DNA of 64,000 nucleotides from Bacteroidota bacterium (GTDB lineage: Bacteria > Bacteroidota > Bacteroidia > Chitinophagales > Chitinophagaceae). Shown one piece after another: positions 25,083 through 32,327 of the stretch. The stretch spans positions 1 through 64,000 of the forward strand of contig CANGFA010000001.1 of the NCBI GenBank assembly GCA_947453145.1. The letters are read 5' to 3'. Made by a program: the position numbers and the translations under genes. The notes below the pieces were generated by a model, which worked only from the letters and a program-made list of their open reading frames with translations, searched no databases and had not been told where the DNA came from. Every line of letters begins with the position of its first letter. The stretch's first letter is position 1.

Positions 25083-26006
25083 CTATGCTTTTTCCTTCTT
25101 TTCTTCGCCCGCTGCTGGATCAAAAGGAAAATTTCTATTTACAGGAGGTAAATAATAAACACTTGGCTTAGTGCCTAAGTCTTCCATTAATCTATATCCC
25201 GATTTATCCTTAATTAAATCACTAAAACGAAATGTTTCAGAACCATTGGTAACACTATCTTCTAAAATATCACCAAAAAAGAATACACCATTAGGACAAG
25301 CCGAAACACAATGTGGTAAACTTCCTTGTCTTACCATATCTGGACAAAAATCACATTTCCCTACAGTACCTTTCTTTTGTGGTACACTTGTTTCACAGGA
25401 ATAAGGTTGTGCTGCTATTTCCTTTTCAATTTTGGGCTCCTCCCAATTAAACACACGAGAAGAATATGGACATGCTGCCATACAAAAACGACAACCTACA
25501 CAACGATCACTATCTATTAATACAATGCCGTCTTTCCTTTTGAAAGTTGCATCCACAGGGCATACTTTAACACAAGGGGGTTCATCGCAATGCATGCAAG
25601 TAGTGGGTTGCCAATAAGGTGCAGTTTTTTCAGACTCTTGCATCGGATATACTTTAATCCAGTTTTGACCAGGATGTATATGGTGCATGTGATTACAGGC
25701 AGTTTGACATTTTTTTACACTCTTACAGCGAGACAAGTCAATTACCATTGCAAATTTTTTGCCTGGAATACCAACTCTTGCATCACTATTAGTCACAGTG
25801 GGAAGTTCAGGTATCGGCTTTAAAAACGCTTGATCCACTTCAATGATTTCACCGTCCACCGACAATAGCTTCACCATTTTACCAGAAGGCTTAACATCTG
25901 TTTCTTTATCTGGTGTAAATGGATTTCCATTACAACCCGCTAATGCTGCACCAGCTAAAAGTGAAGTAGCCAAGAACTCCCGTCTTGAATTTTCGTTCAT
26001 TTTCAT
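25083..26006 (-). CDS. Periplasmic ferredoxin-like Fe-S subunit (NrfC/PsrB/HybA type) with Tat lipoprotein signal
   Basis: A 307-residue electron-transfer subunit. The N-terminus has a twin-arginine motif (SRREFLATSLLAGAALAGC) ending in a lipobox Cys25, so it is probably exported folded and lipid-anchored. Four cluster sites follow. Site 1 (C94, C100, C104) has valine at residue 97 where the second Cys normally sits. Sites 2 and 3 are complete ('CMHCDEPPCVKVCP', 'CVGCRFCMAACP'). Site 4 is 'CDFCPDMV…HCVSACP'. The family shuttles electrons between NrfD and a soluble or catalytic partner. Site 1 may hold a [3Fe-4S] cluster or use another ligand. Confidence 0.92.
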   Translation of the reverse strand: MKMNENSRREFLATSLLAGAALAGCNGNPFTPDKETDVKPSGKMVKLLSVDGEIIEVDQAFLKPIPELPTVTNSDARVGIPGKKFAMVIDLSRCKSVKKCQTACNHMHHIHPGQNWIKVYPMQESEKTAPYWQPTTCMHCDEPPCVKVCPVDATFKRKDGIVLIDSDRCVGCRFCMAACPYSSRVFNWEEPKIEKEIAAQPYSCETSVPQKKGTVGKCDFCPDMVRQGSLPHCVSACPNGVFFFGDILEDSVTNGSETFRFSDLIKDKSGYRLMEDLGTKPSVYYLPPVNRNFPFDPAAGEEKKEKA

Positions 26007-26022
26007 TAAAATATATTTTTAA

Positions 26023-26295
26023 TTACAACTTTGGTTTCACCCAATCTTGCAATTGCTTATTTGATATTTTTTCTCTTGTTCCTTTGATTTTAGAAATATC
26101 AACCTCTACCAACCTTCCATCCTGTGTTAACATTTTCATAGTTGTATTTTTTGTTTCCGGAGCACAACTAATTACATTGCTCTTTTTTACTAAAAATGCA
26201 AATTTTAAAATTGGAAACAAGCCAAGTACACCCAAGCCTGCAATGAGCTTTCTTCGTGTATTGGTTTTGTTGGGTAATTTGCTTTCTGTTTGCAT
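26023..26295 (-). CDS. Small Tat-signal protein of electron-transfer operon
   Basis: A 90-residue protein, unrecognised. 'TRRKLIAGLGVLGLFPILKFAF' is a twin-arginine-like signal or single membrane anchor. The rest, 'MKMLTQDGRLVEVDISKIKG', resembles a segment near the N-terminus of the downstream Fe-S protein ('MVKLLSVDGEIIEVDQAFLK'), so it may be a truncated duplicate or a dedicated accessory. It lies 16 bases before the Fe-S gene and 5 bases after the cytochrome gene. Confidence 0.7.
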   Translation of the reverse strand: MQTESKLPNKTNTRRKLIAGLGVLGLFPILKFAFLVKKSNVISCAPETKNTTMKMLTQDGRLVEVDISKIKGTREKISNKQLQDWVKPKL

Positions 26296-26300
26296 TTGTA

Positions 26301-26699
26301 TTATTTTTTAAGGCTGCGCATGTAGTTTACTAAATTCCAAATGTCTTCTTGATCGGCTATTTTCTTTTTAAAACTTGGCATATCACCTCTGCCTTCTGAA
26401 GTTTTATAAAATAATGATCCGTCGGTTTGACTTTGAAATGCTGCCTTTGTGAAATCGGGTGGAGTTGTTGCTAATTGAGCAGACTTTGAACCATCTCCTA
26501 AGCCAGCTTTCCCATGACAAGAAGCACAATGTGTACTCCATAAAGTTTTCCCTTCTGCAATTGAAGCCGCACTTGATTTAACAGTGTTTACTACTTTTGC
26601 TTTATCTGCTGGTGCGTTCCAAGGTTTTGCTTGAAATAAGGTAAAGCTTACTGTTGTGATAAAAACAATAATTAACGGCATTAAAGATACTTTTTTCAT
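26301..26699 (-). CDS. Class I mono-haem cytochrome c
   Basis: A 132-residue exported cytochrome with a signal segment (about 5-23) and one haem site, CASCHGKAGLGDG at residues 58-62. 'GRGDMPSFKKKIADQEDIWNLVNYMRSL' gives the axial Met and the C-terminal helix of small class I cytochromes. It is likely the soluble electron carrier between the Fe-S/NrfD part of this operon and a terminal acceptor or donor. It lies 27 bases after the DUF5777 gene. Confidence 0.92.
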   Translation of the reverse strand: MKKVSLMPLIIVFITTVSFTLFQAKPWNAPADKAKVVNTVKSSAASIAEGKTLWSTHCASCHGKAGLGDGSKSAQLATTPPDFTKAAFQSQTDGSLFYKTSEGRGDMPSFKKKIADQEDIWNLVNYMRSLKK

Positions 26700-26726
26700 T
26701 GACTTTGAATTTTGATGAATTAAAAT

Positions 26727-27656
26727 TTAAAAATTCCACAACCTAGATATATTAAACCCAATTAAAAATTGGCTTTTTGAAAAATTATTTCGGTTATATA
26801 CATTATTATTTTGTGGTAAGATATAGCCATAATTACCTAAGAATATTTGAAAATCATGGCCACTTGTTTTCATGTCTAATCCAAGTGCTAAATTTGGATT
26901 AGGATTATTCATTGGATGTTGGGTTAACGGCTGATCATAGTTCGCAATAAGTGACATACCATCCGTTAATTTATATCTACCTGCCACACTTATTGCAACA
27001 TGTCCATTATTAGTTTTGGATTGAATTACATTATGTATGTCATAATATGCTTCCACATTATTGAAATATGAAAAACTTGGAGCGACCTGTAAAGAAATTT
27101 TGTCATTAATTTTTCTAGCAAAAATTAATTGAGAAAAATAACTAAACCTATCTTGTACATTAATGATTGGTAGCGAACTATTTTTTGCTCTTGTATCCAT
27201 TACCGTATTTCCAAAAAACGTTACACTCAAGGGCATGGAGTTATTTTTTGTCTGCTTTACCAATGCATATTTTATGGTTCCTGCAGTTTGCATCCGATCA
27301 TTTGTTGCACTAAATCCAATTTGCAAATCATTAAATGGCACATAGCTAAATCCTAACAACATGTTAGCATTGGCGAATAATCCACCTAAATCCTTCCACC
27401 CATTTTCAATTGTACCAAATCGATGCTGAATATCAAATTCGAAAGTTCCTTTAATAGGTATTACTGCTGTTTGATTGTCAATAATATAATTGCCATCAAA
27501 AGTGTTTTTCACAAAAGACTTCTTCTTGACAACAGGAGGATTTATATTAATCGTATCTTGTGCAATCAGTTGACTTGTTCCAAACAATAGTGTAATAGCT
27601 AAAAAATATTTTTGCAATGGGCGTGTCAAAGATGAATAGTATATAAATATTTTCAT
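26727..27656 (-). CDS. DUF5777-type outer-membrane beta-barrel protein
   Basis: A 309-residue exported protein with signal peptide ending 'QLIAQ'. The body alternates short beta strands and turns ('GTFEFDIQHRFGTIENGWKDLGGLFANANMLLG'-type start) and closes with an aromatic residue (NF) at the C-terminus, as in outer-membrane barrels. This matches the DUF5777 family of Bacteroidota. Its position between cytochrome and haem-like lipoprotein genes suggests a role in placing electron carriers at the outer membrane; this is inference. Confidence 0.82.
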   Translation of the reverse strand: MKIFIYYSSLTRPLQKYFLAITLLFGTSQLIAQDTININPPVVKKKSFVKNTFDGNYIIDNQTAVIPIKGTFEFDIQHRFGTIENGWKDLGGLFANANMLLGFSYVPFNDLQIGFSATNDRMQTAGTIKYALVKQTKNNSMPLSVTFFGNTVMDTRAKNSSLPIINVQDRFSYFSQLIFARKINDKISLQVAPSFSYFNNVEAYYDIHNVIQSKTNNGHVAISVAGRYKLTDGMSLIANYDQPLTQHPMNNPNPNLALGLDMKTSGHDFQIFLGNYGYILPQNNNVYNRNNFSKSQFLIGFNISRLWNF

Positions 27657-27666
27657 TTGAATTAAT

Positions 27667-28065
27667 TTAATTGTTTTTTGCGCCTTGTTTTATCCATGCA
27701 TAAATTTTTGCATTGATTGTTTCATCGGGGCCTTTTCCAATAGGCATTACTGGACTTTTTTTCCCTGTTAACCACATCATAATTACACTATTGTCAGGAT
27801 CAGTTGCTTTATAATAATTACCATCGGTTAATGATTTAAAAGCATTGGCAGCCGATAAGTCGGGCGCTTTTGCTCCAGCGGTGTGGCATCCACTCAATGC
27901 ACAACTGTTTGATAAAATGGGAGCAATATCTTTTTCAAAACTCATGGTTTCGGTGATACTGCTTCCTGGATTGACTACGATGGTTGAAGTTTTCGAACAT
28001 CCTGCAATAGCAATCATCCCAAAAACAAATAAGCGAGATAATATTGCTATTTTTTTCGTTGACAT
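27667..28065 (-). CDS. Lipoprotein with haem-like CX4CH motif
   Basis: An exported lipoprotein; ATG 28065 (MSTKKIAILS) gives a signal peptide and lipobox 'AIAGC'. The mature domain contains 'SFEKDIAPILSNSCALSGCHTAG', in which C55 and C60-H61 form a CX4CH motif, one or two residues longer than standard haem-c sites. The arrangement resembles small cytochrome-like domains seen beside outer-membrane proteins in Bacteroidota. Whether haem is attached cannot be told. It lies two bases after the upstream gene's stop and 10 bases before the DUF5777 gene. Confidence 0.75.
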   Translation of the reverse strand: MSTKKIAILSRLFVFGMIAIAGCSKTSTIVVNPGSSITETMSFEKDIAPILSNSCALSGCHTAGAKAPDLSAANAFKSLTDGNYYKATDPDNSVIMMWLTGKKSPVMPIGKGPDETINAKIYAWIKQGAKNN

Positions 28066-28097
28066 AACTTTTTCGTTTAATCGTTTTTCAACCAAAT

Positions 28098-29465
28098 TTA
28101 TTTTTGAAACTTAAGTATCAAATTTGGCTGAATGGCGTGTTGGTAATTTGACTTATCCCAAATCGCAAACCCAAACGGTTGATCTTGTAAACTTGAAAAG
28201 TCAATGTCTTGTTTTAATACATCTTCCGTTTTAAGCTTTCTTTTATATTCAACAATATATCCTGTTCCAGTATATGTAGTTACACAATCAATATCGGCAC
28301 GTCCATTTTTTAATGGGGTCGAAACAACTGACGGAACACATTTTGACCCAATTGCGCTATTCGCTGCAGTTCCTAATCTTTGATAATCCGTTCCGATGTT
28401 AGGGTCTAGGGTTCCACCACTATAGGTTAATACACCATTTGAACTTACTGCAGTAACTTTTTTTGCAATACCACCAGGTAAGGTATCTGTCATTACAATA
28501 TAATTACTGGTTGAGCTGGGTATGATAAACATTGGCACTGCAACAGTTGCACCCGTTCCGTCTAGCTTTAAATTTTGTGTATTTGCAAAAGAACCTTGGG
28601 TTGGGTCAGAAGAATAATTTGGTTTACCTACCGGCCATGTTGAAGAAGTACTTGTTACAATAATATCATCTACGTGTCTACCATTTGCATTCCCTCCAGT
28701 CAAATTTGTAATTGCTTGACCCCCTGCATAATCTTGATAGTTATCATCCATTTTACCATAACTTAATCCTTTGCTAGGCTGCATCCACCACATATCAATT
28801 TTTTCATTCGGTCCATTGGTATAATGATTGCCGCTGGCTGCATTGGATTTATAAGTAGGTGATGTAACTAAACTATCCACCAAACCAGTTTTAACACTTT
28901 TTACCAAAGTGCCTACGGAAGTATAATCATTATAAGCAGTAAATACATGGCAACTAGCATAACAAGTTTGCGTCGTAAACTTAGGTGTAGAATTATCTAT
29001 ATTCCAAAGCATGGCAATTTTATCCTCACCAAATCCTTCTCTGGTCAAAATACCATTTATATCATATGTTCTTGAACTTGCTTCCTTTGCCCATAATTTA
29101 GTGATTGGATTAAAATACCAAGGTGCTAGTTTTTGGCTTTGATCTTTATCCGCGTATTCTGCTAAAAAATAGATGTATTGGTCATCATACATTGCTCTAA
29201 GCGTGGCTGGATATTTATCTCCAATATAGCCTGTGAATAATCCATTTCCTGGATCTGGAACAGTAGGTGTAAATTCAAGCTTAGTCGCCTTGGCCCATAC
29301 TGCATCAATACTCCCATCAATAACTGGAGCTGTTGTTGTTTTAAATGACAGCAAATCAGTTGTATTTTTTGCTGTTGTTGAAATAACTACTTGGTCGGTT
29401 TTAGTACAATAAATAAAGAGAAGTACCATAAAACTAAACAACATTACAATTTTAAAAATTTTCAT
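28098..29465 (-). CDS. Ethylbenzene dehydrogenase-related haem-binding lipoprotein
   Basis: A 455-residue exported lipoprotein (lipobox 'LFIYC') with an ethylbenzene-dehydrogenase gamma-like (EB_dh) domain: 'APVIDGSIDAVWAKATKLEF', then 'ATLRAMYDDQYIYFLAEYADKDQS', and a C-terminal 'PFGFAIWDKSNYQHAI' strand. In this family the domain binds a b-type haem. In addition C168-C172-H173 ('CYASCHVF') forms a CX3CH motif that could attach a c-type haem. It is the first gene of the operon, with an FNR-like palindrome upstream. The partner enzyme expected for a gamma-like subunit is not present. Confidence 0.85.
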   Translation of the reverse strand: MKIFKIVMLFSFMVLLFIYCTKTDQVVISTTAKNTTDLLSFKTTTAPVIDGSIDAVWAKATKLEFTPTVPDPGNGLFTGYIGDKYPATLRAMYDDQYIYFLAEYADKDQSQKLAPWYFNPITKLWAKEASSRTYDINGILTREGFGEDKIAMLWNIDNSTPKFTTQTCYASCHVFTAYNDYTSVGTLVKSVKTGLVDSLVTSPTYKSNAASGNHYTNGPNEKIDMWWMQPSKGLSYGKMDDNYQDYAGGQAITNLTGGNANGRHVDDIIVTSTSSTWPVGKPNYSSDPTQGSFANTQNLKLDGTGATVAVPMFIIPSSTSNYIVMTDTLPGGIAKKVTAVSSNGVLTYSGGTLDPNIGTDYQRLGTAANSAIGSKCVPSVVSTPLKNGRADIDCVTTYTGTGYIVEYKRKLKTEDVLKQDIDFSSLQDQPFGFAIWDKSNYQHAIQPNLILKFQK

Positions 29466-29555
29466 ATAATAATCATTTATGGTGAGTGTTAAAATCCAAA
29501 GGGTAAAGTGAATAATTATTATTTTTAGAAATAATGACGTTTCTCACGAAATATT

Positions 29556-29569
29556 ATGATATAAATCAT
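29556..29569. promoter_or_regulatory. FNR/CRP-type palindrome (ATGAT-N4-ATCAT)
   Basis: ATGAT ATAA ATCAT is a perfect dyad matching the TTGAT-N4-ATCAA pattern of FNR-family regulators except at the outermost base of each arm. It lies between the divergent EB_dh gene (start 29465) and the DUF4442 gene (start 29614). On the minus strand its centre is roughly 60 bases upstream of a promoter-like TACCCTTTG. Confidence 0.5.
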
Positions 29570-29613
29570 GACTTTAAAACATACCTTTAGTGTAAGAAAA
29601 AGTATTGACTATT

Positions 29614-30096
29614 ATGACCGATTCATTCAACAATTTCAAGCAAATCATTTCTAATCCTATAAAGTTTAGCTTCTTCTTATTTTCAAAATTGCCAGCGGCA
29701 TTTTTTGTAGGATTAAAATTGAGTAGTATTAACGAAAAGGACTGTGTTATTCGCATTAAGCATTCATGGTTTAGCAAAAATCCATTTAAATCGGTTTATT
29801 TTGCTGCCGAAGCAATGGCTGCCGAAATGAGTACGGGCTTACTAGCCTTTGGGCATGTATTTAACAGAATACCCAAAGTAAGTATGCTTGTTGTAAAGAT
29901 GGAGGCGCAATTTGTAAAAAAAGGAACGGGGATATTATATTTCACTTGCTCAGATGGCCCAGCAATAGCGCAGGCAATAGAAAATGCCATTAGTACCAAG
30001 GAGGGGCAAACTATGATTTCCAAGTCTATTGGTAAAAATGAAAAAGGTGAAACAGTTGCTGAATTTAATTTTACTTGGAGCTTTAAATCGAAATAA
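29614..30096 (+). CDS. DUF4442 (hotdog-fold) protein
   Basis: A roughly 160-residue cytosolic protein of the DUF4442 family, related to hotdog-fold acyl-CoA thioesterases of the YiiD_C type. Motifs are 'VIRIKHSWFSKNPFKSVYFAAEAMAAEMSTGLLAFGH' (the long hotdog helix) and 'MEAQFVKKGTGILYFTC'. A thioesterase role is possible but not demonstrated by sequence. I chose ATG 29614 over the TTG three codons upstream. It is divergent from the electron-transfer operon and 16 bases upstream of the M28 peptidase gene. Confidence 0.85.
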   Translation: MTDSFNNFKQIISNPIKFSFFLFSKLPAAFFVGLKLSSINEKDCVIRIKHSWFSKNPFKSVYFAAEAMAAEMSTGLLAFGHVFNRIPKVSMLVVKMEAQFVKKGTGILYFTCSDGPAIAQAIENAISTKEGQTMISKSIGKNEKGETVAEFNFTWSFKSK

Positions 30097-30112
30097 AAAA
30101 TAAAATATACCT

Positions 30113-31588
30113 ATGAAAAAATACCTACTAAGTATTTTAACCTTAACAATGAGCATTGTTGCAATGGCTCAAAAAAATAATCCACCAGGGCTGGAACTTG
30201 TTAAAGAAGCGGACTTAAAAAAAGATCTTTACGAATTTGCAGACCCCCATTTTAATGGAAGGTCTGCAGGTACATTAGATGAACTAAAAGCTTCCATGTG
30301 GATGGCAGAAAAATATAGGGAAATTGGTTTATTGCCTGCAGGCGATGACCATACCTACTTGCAATTTTTTACCATGTGGCGTAATCAAATTTCAGATAAC
30401 TCCAATATCCAAATCAATGGAAAAAGATTAAATTTATGGAAGGACGTAACAGTTGCTCAAATGGCCAATAAACAATTTAGCGAGCAGCCCATTTTGTATA
30501 TTAGTGATATTACTAAAATGGATACCAATAATATAGATGTAAAAAATAAAGTAGTTGCATTTGTAGCGGCTTCCAATGGAATTAATTTAAATGTTTCGCT
30601 TCCCACATGGCGTTATAGCCGAAGCGTTTTGTCAAAATATGGCATGCCTCTGATTCGTAAAGGAGCAATTGCAATTATTATTATTGCAGATGAGGTTGGT
30701 GAAAAAGCTTGGGATGATGCTAATGAAAATTTTAAAAGAGGCAGCTATGATATTGAGGGTGGCCCCAATATGCAAGTGAACACAACTGTTCCTGTACTTT
30801 GGTTACATAAAAATGCTAAGACACAATTTGAGGGTAATCAAAATACTTTTTCTGCCCATTTAATTGTAGAAAAATATGCTTATCCTTCTGTAAATATTGT
30901 TGGAAAAATTAACGGGACCGATCCTAGCTTAAAATCGGAATATGTTTTATACAGTGGGCATCAGGATGCACACGGGATAAGAAATGCTATAAATAATGAT
31001 TCCACTTTCTATGGTGCAGACGACAATGGAAGTGTTGATGTTGCAATGCTTTCGAATGCAAGGGCATTTATGAAACACCCTGCTAAACGATCTATTTTAT
31101 TTGTAATTCAAGGAGCAGAGGAAAGAGGATTATTGGGTTCAAGATATTATTCGTCTCATCCAACGGTGCCAATCAATAAAATTGTTGCCGTTTTAAATGG
31201 AGATATGATTGGCAGAAACCACATAGACAGTGCTGCTGTTTTAGGAACTCAACCACCACACCGTAATTCAATGGACTTGGTTAAAATGGTAATGGATGCT
31301 AATAATGAAGGTCCAAAGTTTAAATTAGATACCACTTGGGATAAAACAACTCATGTGGAAGGCTGGTATTTTAGAAGCGACCATGTGCCGTATGCTAGAC
31401 TAGGTATTCCTTCCATCATGTATACAACCTTACTACACGATGATTACCACACACCACTAGATAATGCAGAAAATATAAATTATCCAAAATTAAAAAAGAT
31501 GGCCGACTGGATGTATCGTACAGGATACAAAGTAGCAAATGCGCCAATAAGACCAGCGACCGATAAGGACTTTAAATTAGAAAGATAA
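30113..31588 (+). CDS. Secreted M28-family zinc peptidase
   Basis: A 491-residue exported metallo-aminopeptidase-like enzyme. A signal peptide ends 'IVAMAQ'. A PA-type insertion (about 130-260) precedes the catalytic domain, where 'YSGHQDAHG' (His, Asp), 'GADDNGS' (Asp), 'QGAEERGLLGS' (Glu-Glu), 'LNGDMIG' (Asp) and 'LLHDDYHTPLD' (His) supply the full two-zinc set. It probably trims peptides in the periplasm or outside the cell. It follows the DUF4442 gene closely and ends at a strong terminator. Confidence 0.93.
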   Translation: MKKYLLSILTLTMSIVAMAQKNNPPGLELVKEADLKKDLYEFADPHFNGRSAGTLDELKASMWMAEKYREIGLLPAGDDHTYLQFFTMWRNQISDNSNIQINGKRLNLWKDVTVAQMANKQFSEQPILYISDITKMDTNNIDVKNKVVAFVAASNGINLNVSLPTWRYSRSVLSKYGMPLIRKGAIAIIIIADEVGEKAWDDANENFKRGSYDIEGGPNMQVNTTVPVLWLHKNAKTQFEGNQNTFSAHLIVEKYAYPSVNIVGKINGTDPSLKSEYVLYSGHQDAHGIRNAINNDSTFYGADDNGSVDVAMLSNARAFMKHPAKRSILFVIQGAEERGLLGSRYYSSHPTVPINKIVAVLNGDMIGRNHIDSAAVLGTQPPHRNSMDLVKMVMDANNEGPKFKLDTTWDKTTHVEGWYFRSDHVPYARLGIPSIMYTTLLHDDYHTPLDNAENINYPKLKKMADWMYRTGYKVANAPIRPATDKDFKLER

Positions 31589-31616
31589 TTTTCAATATTT
31601 AGATGCTTAAAATATT

Positions 31617-31656
31617 CCCCAAAAAAAGGGACCCAATTGGGTCCCTTTTTTTGGGG
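31617..31656. terminator. Bidirectional rho-independent terminator
   Basis: A perfect 40-nt palindrome: CCCCAAAAAAAGGGACCCAA followed by its exact complement. A and T runs lie within the arms. It separates the convergent M28 and HmuY genes. Confidence 0.9.
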
Positions 31657-31667
31657 AATAAAACAAT

Positions 31668-32312
31668 TTAAAATGTTTTTGTGCCATTAGGTTGGTAGGC
31701 AAATCTAAAAGTATAATAACGTTGTTTGTTTAATTTATCGGCGTCAGATGCAGTCGCTGACAAGGTTACACCACCTTTATAGTAAGAAGTAATTTCCATT
31801 TTTGCATATTTTCCAGATGCAGTTCTTATGACCAATACTCTTCCTGCTAAAGGAGTAATAATATTAGTTAAACCATCATAATTATACCATCCCTTTCCAC
31901 TTCCTGTTGTAATGGCATAAGAAGTTGGCGCATTGTCTGTTTTAAATACAGAATCCGTTGGAATAGTAGTTAATGCATCAAATAAACCAGTATAAATAAA
32001 TGCACCGCCTAAACCAGTTCCACTTGTACCACTATTGGTGATAATTTTTGTTGCCATAAATGCAATATCCCATTTTGTACTCGCACTATCGGTATTAGGT
32101 ACAATAGCATTTTTTTCAAAACTATAAAAAGTGTATTTACCATTTGTAATAGGAATACCTTGCGCACTTAAACCCACTACTGTATCTGCTGGAATATCTT
32201 TAACGGTAACTGCAGTCACCGGCATCACAGTTGTGCTATCCGATTTTGTGCAGGCTACAAAACCTGTGGAGATAATAACCAATATTACAATAGATTGAAT
32301 TGTTTTTTTCAT
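31668..32312 (-). CDS. hmuY: HmuY-family haem-binding lipoprotein
   Basis: A 214-residue exported lipoprotein (lipobox 'GFVAC') with the HmuY fold: 'DSASTKWDIAFMATKIITNSGTSGTGLGGAFIY', 'GKGWYNYDGLTNIITPLAGRVLVIRTASGKYAKMEI' and 'YYTFRFAYQPNG' are typical. HmuY proteins capture haem at the cell surface and pass it to a TonB-dependent receptor. The receptor gene is directly upstream with a 15-base gap, the expected HmuR-HmuY pairing. Axial haem ligands (His pairs in Porphyromonas HmuY) are not obvious here; Met residues may serve, as in some Bacteroidota homologues. Confidence 0.88.
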   Translation of the reverse strand: MKKTIQSIVILVIISTGFVACTKSDSTTVMPVTAVTVKDIPADTVVGLSAQGIPITNGKYTFYSFEKNAIVPNTDSASTKWDIAFMATKIITNSGTSGTGLGGAFIYTGLFDALTTIPTDSVFKTDNAPTSYAITTGSGKGWYNYDGLTNIITPLAGRVLVIRTASGKYAKMEITSYYKGGVTLSATASDADKLNKQRYYTFRFAYQPNGTKTF

Positions 32313-32327
32313 GATTGTTGCTTTTAT

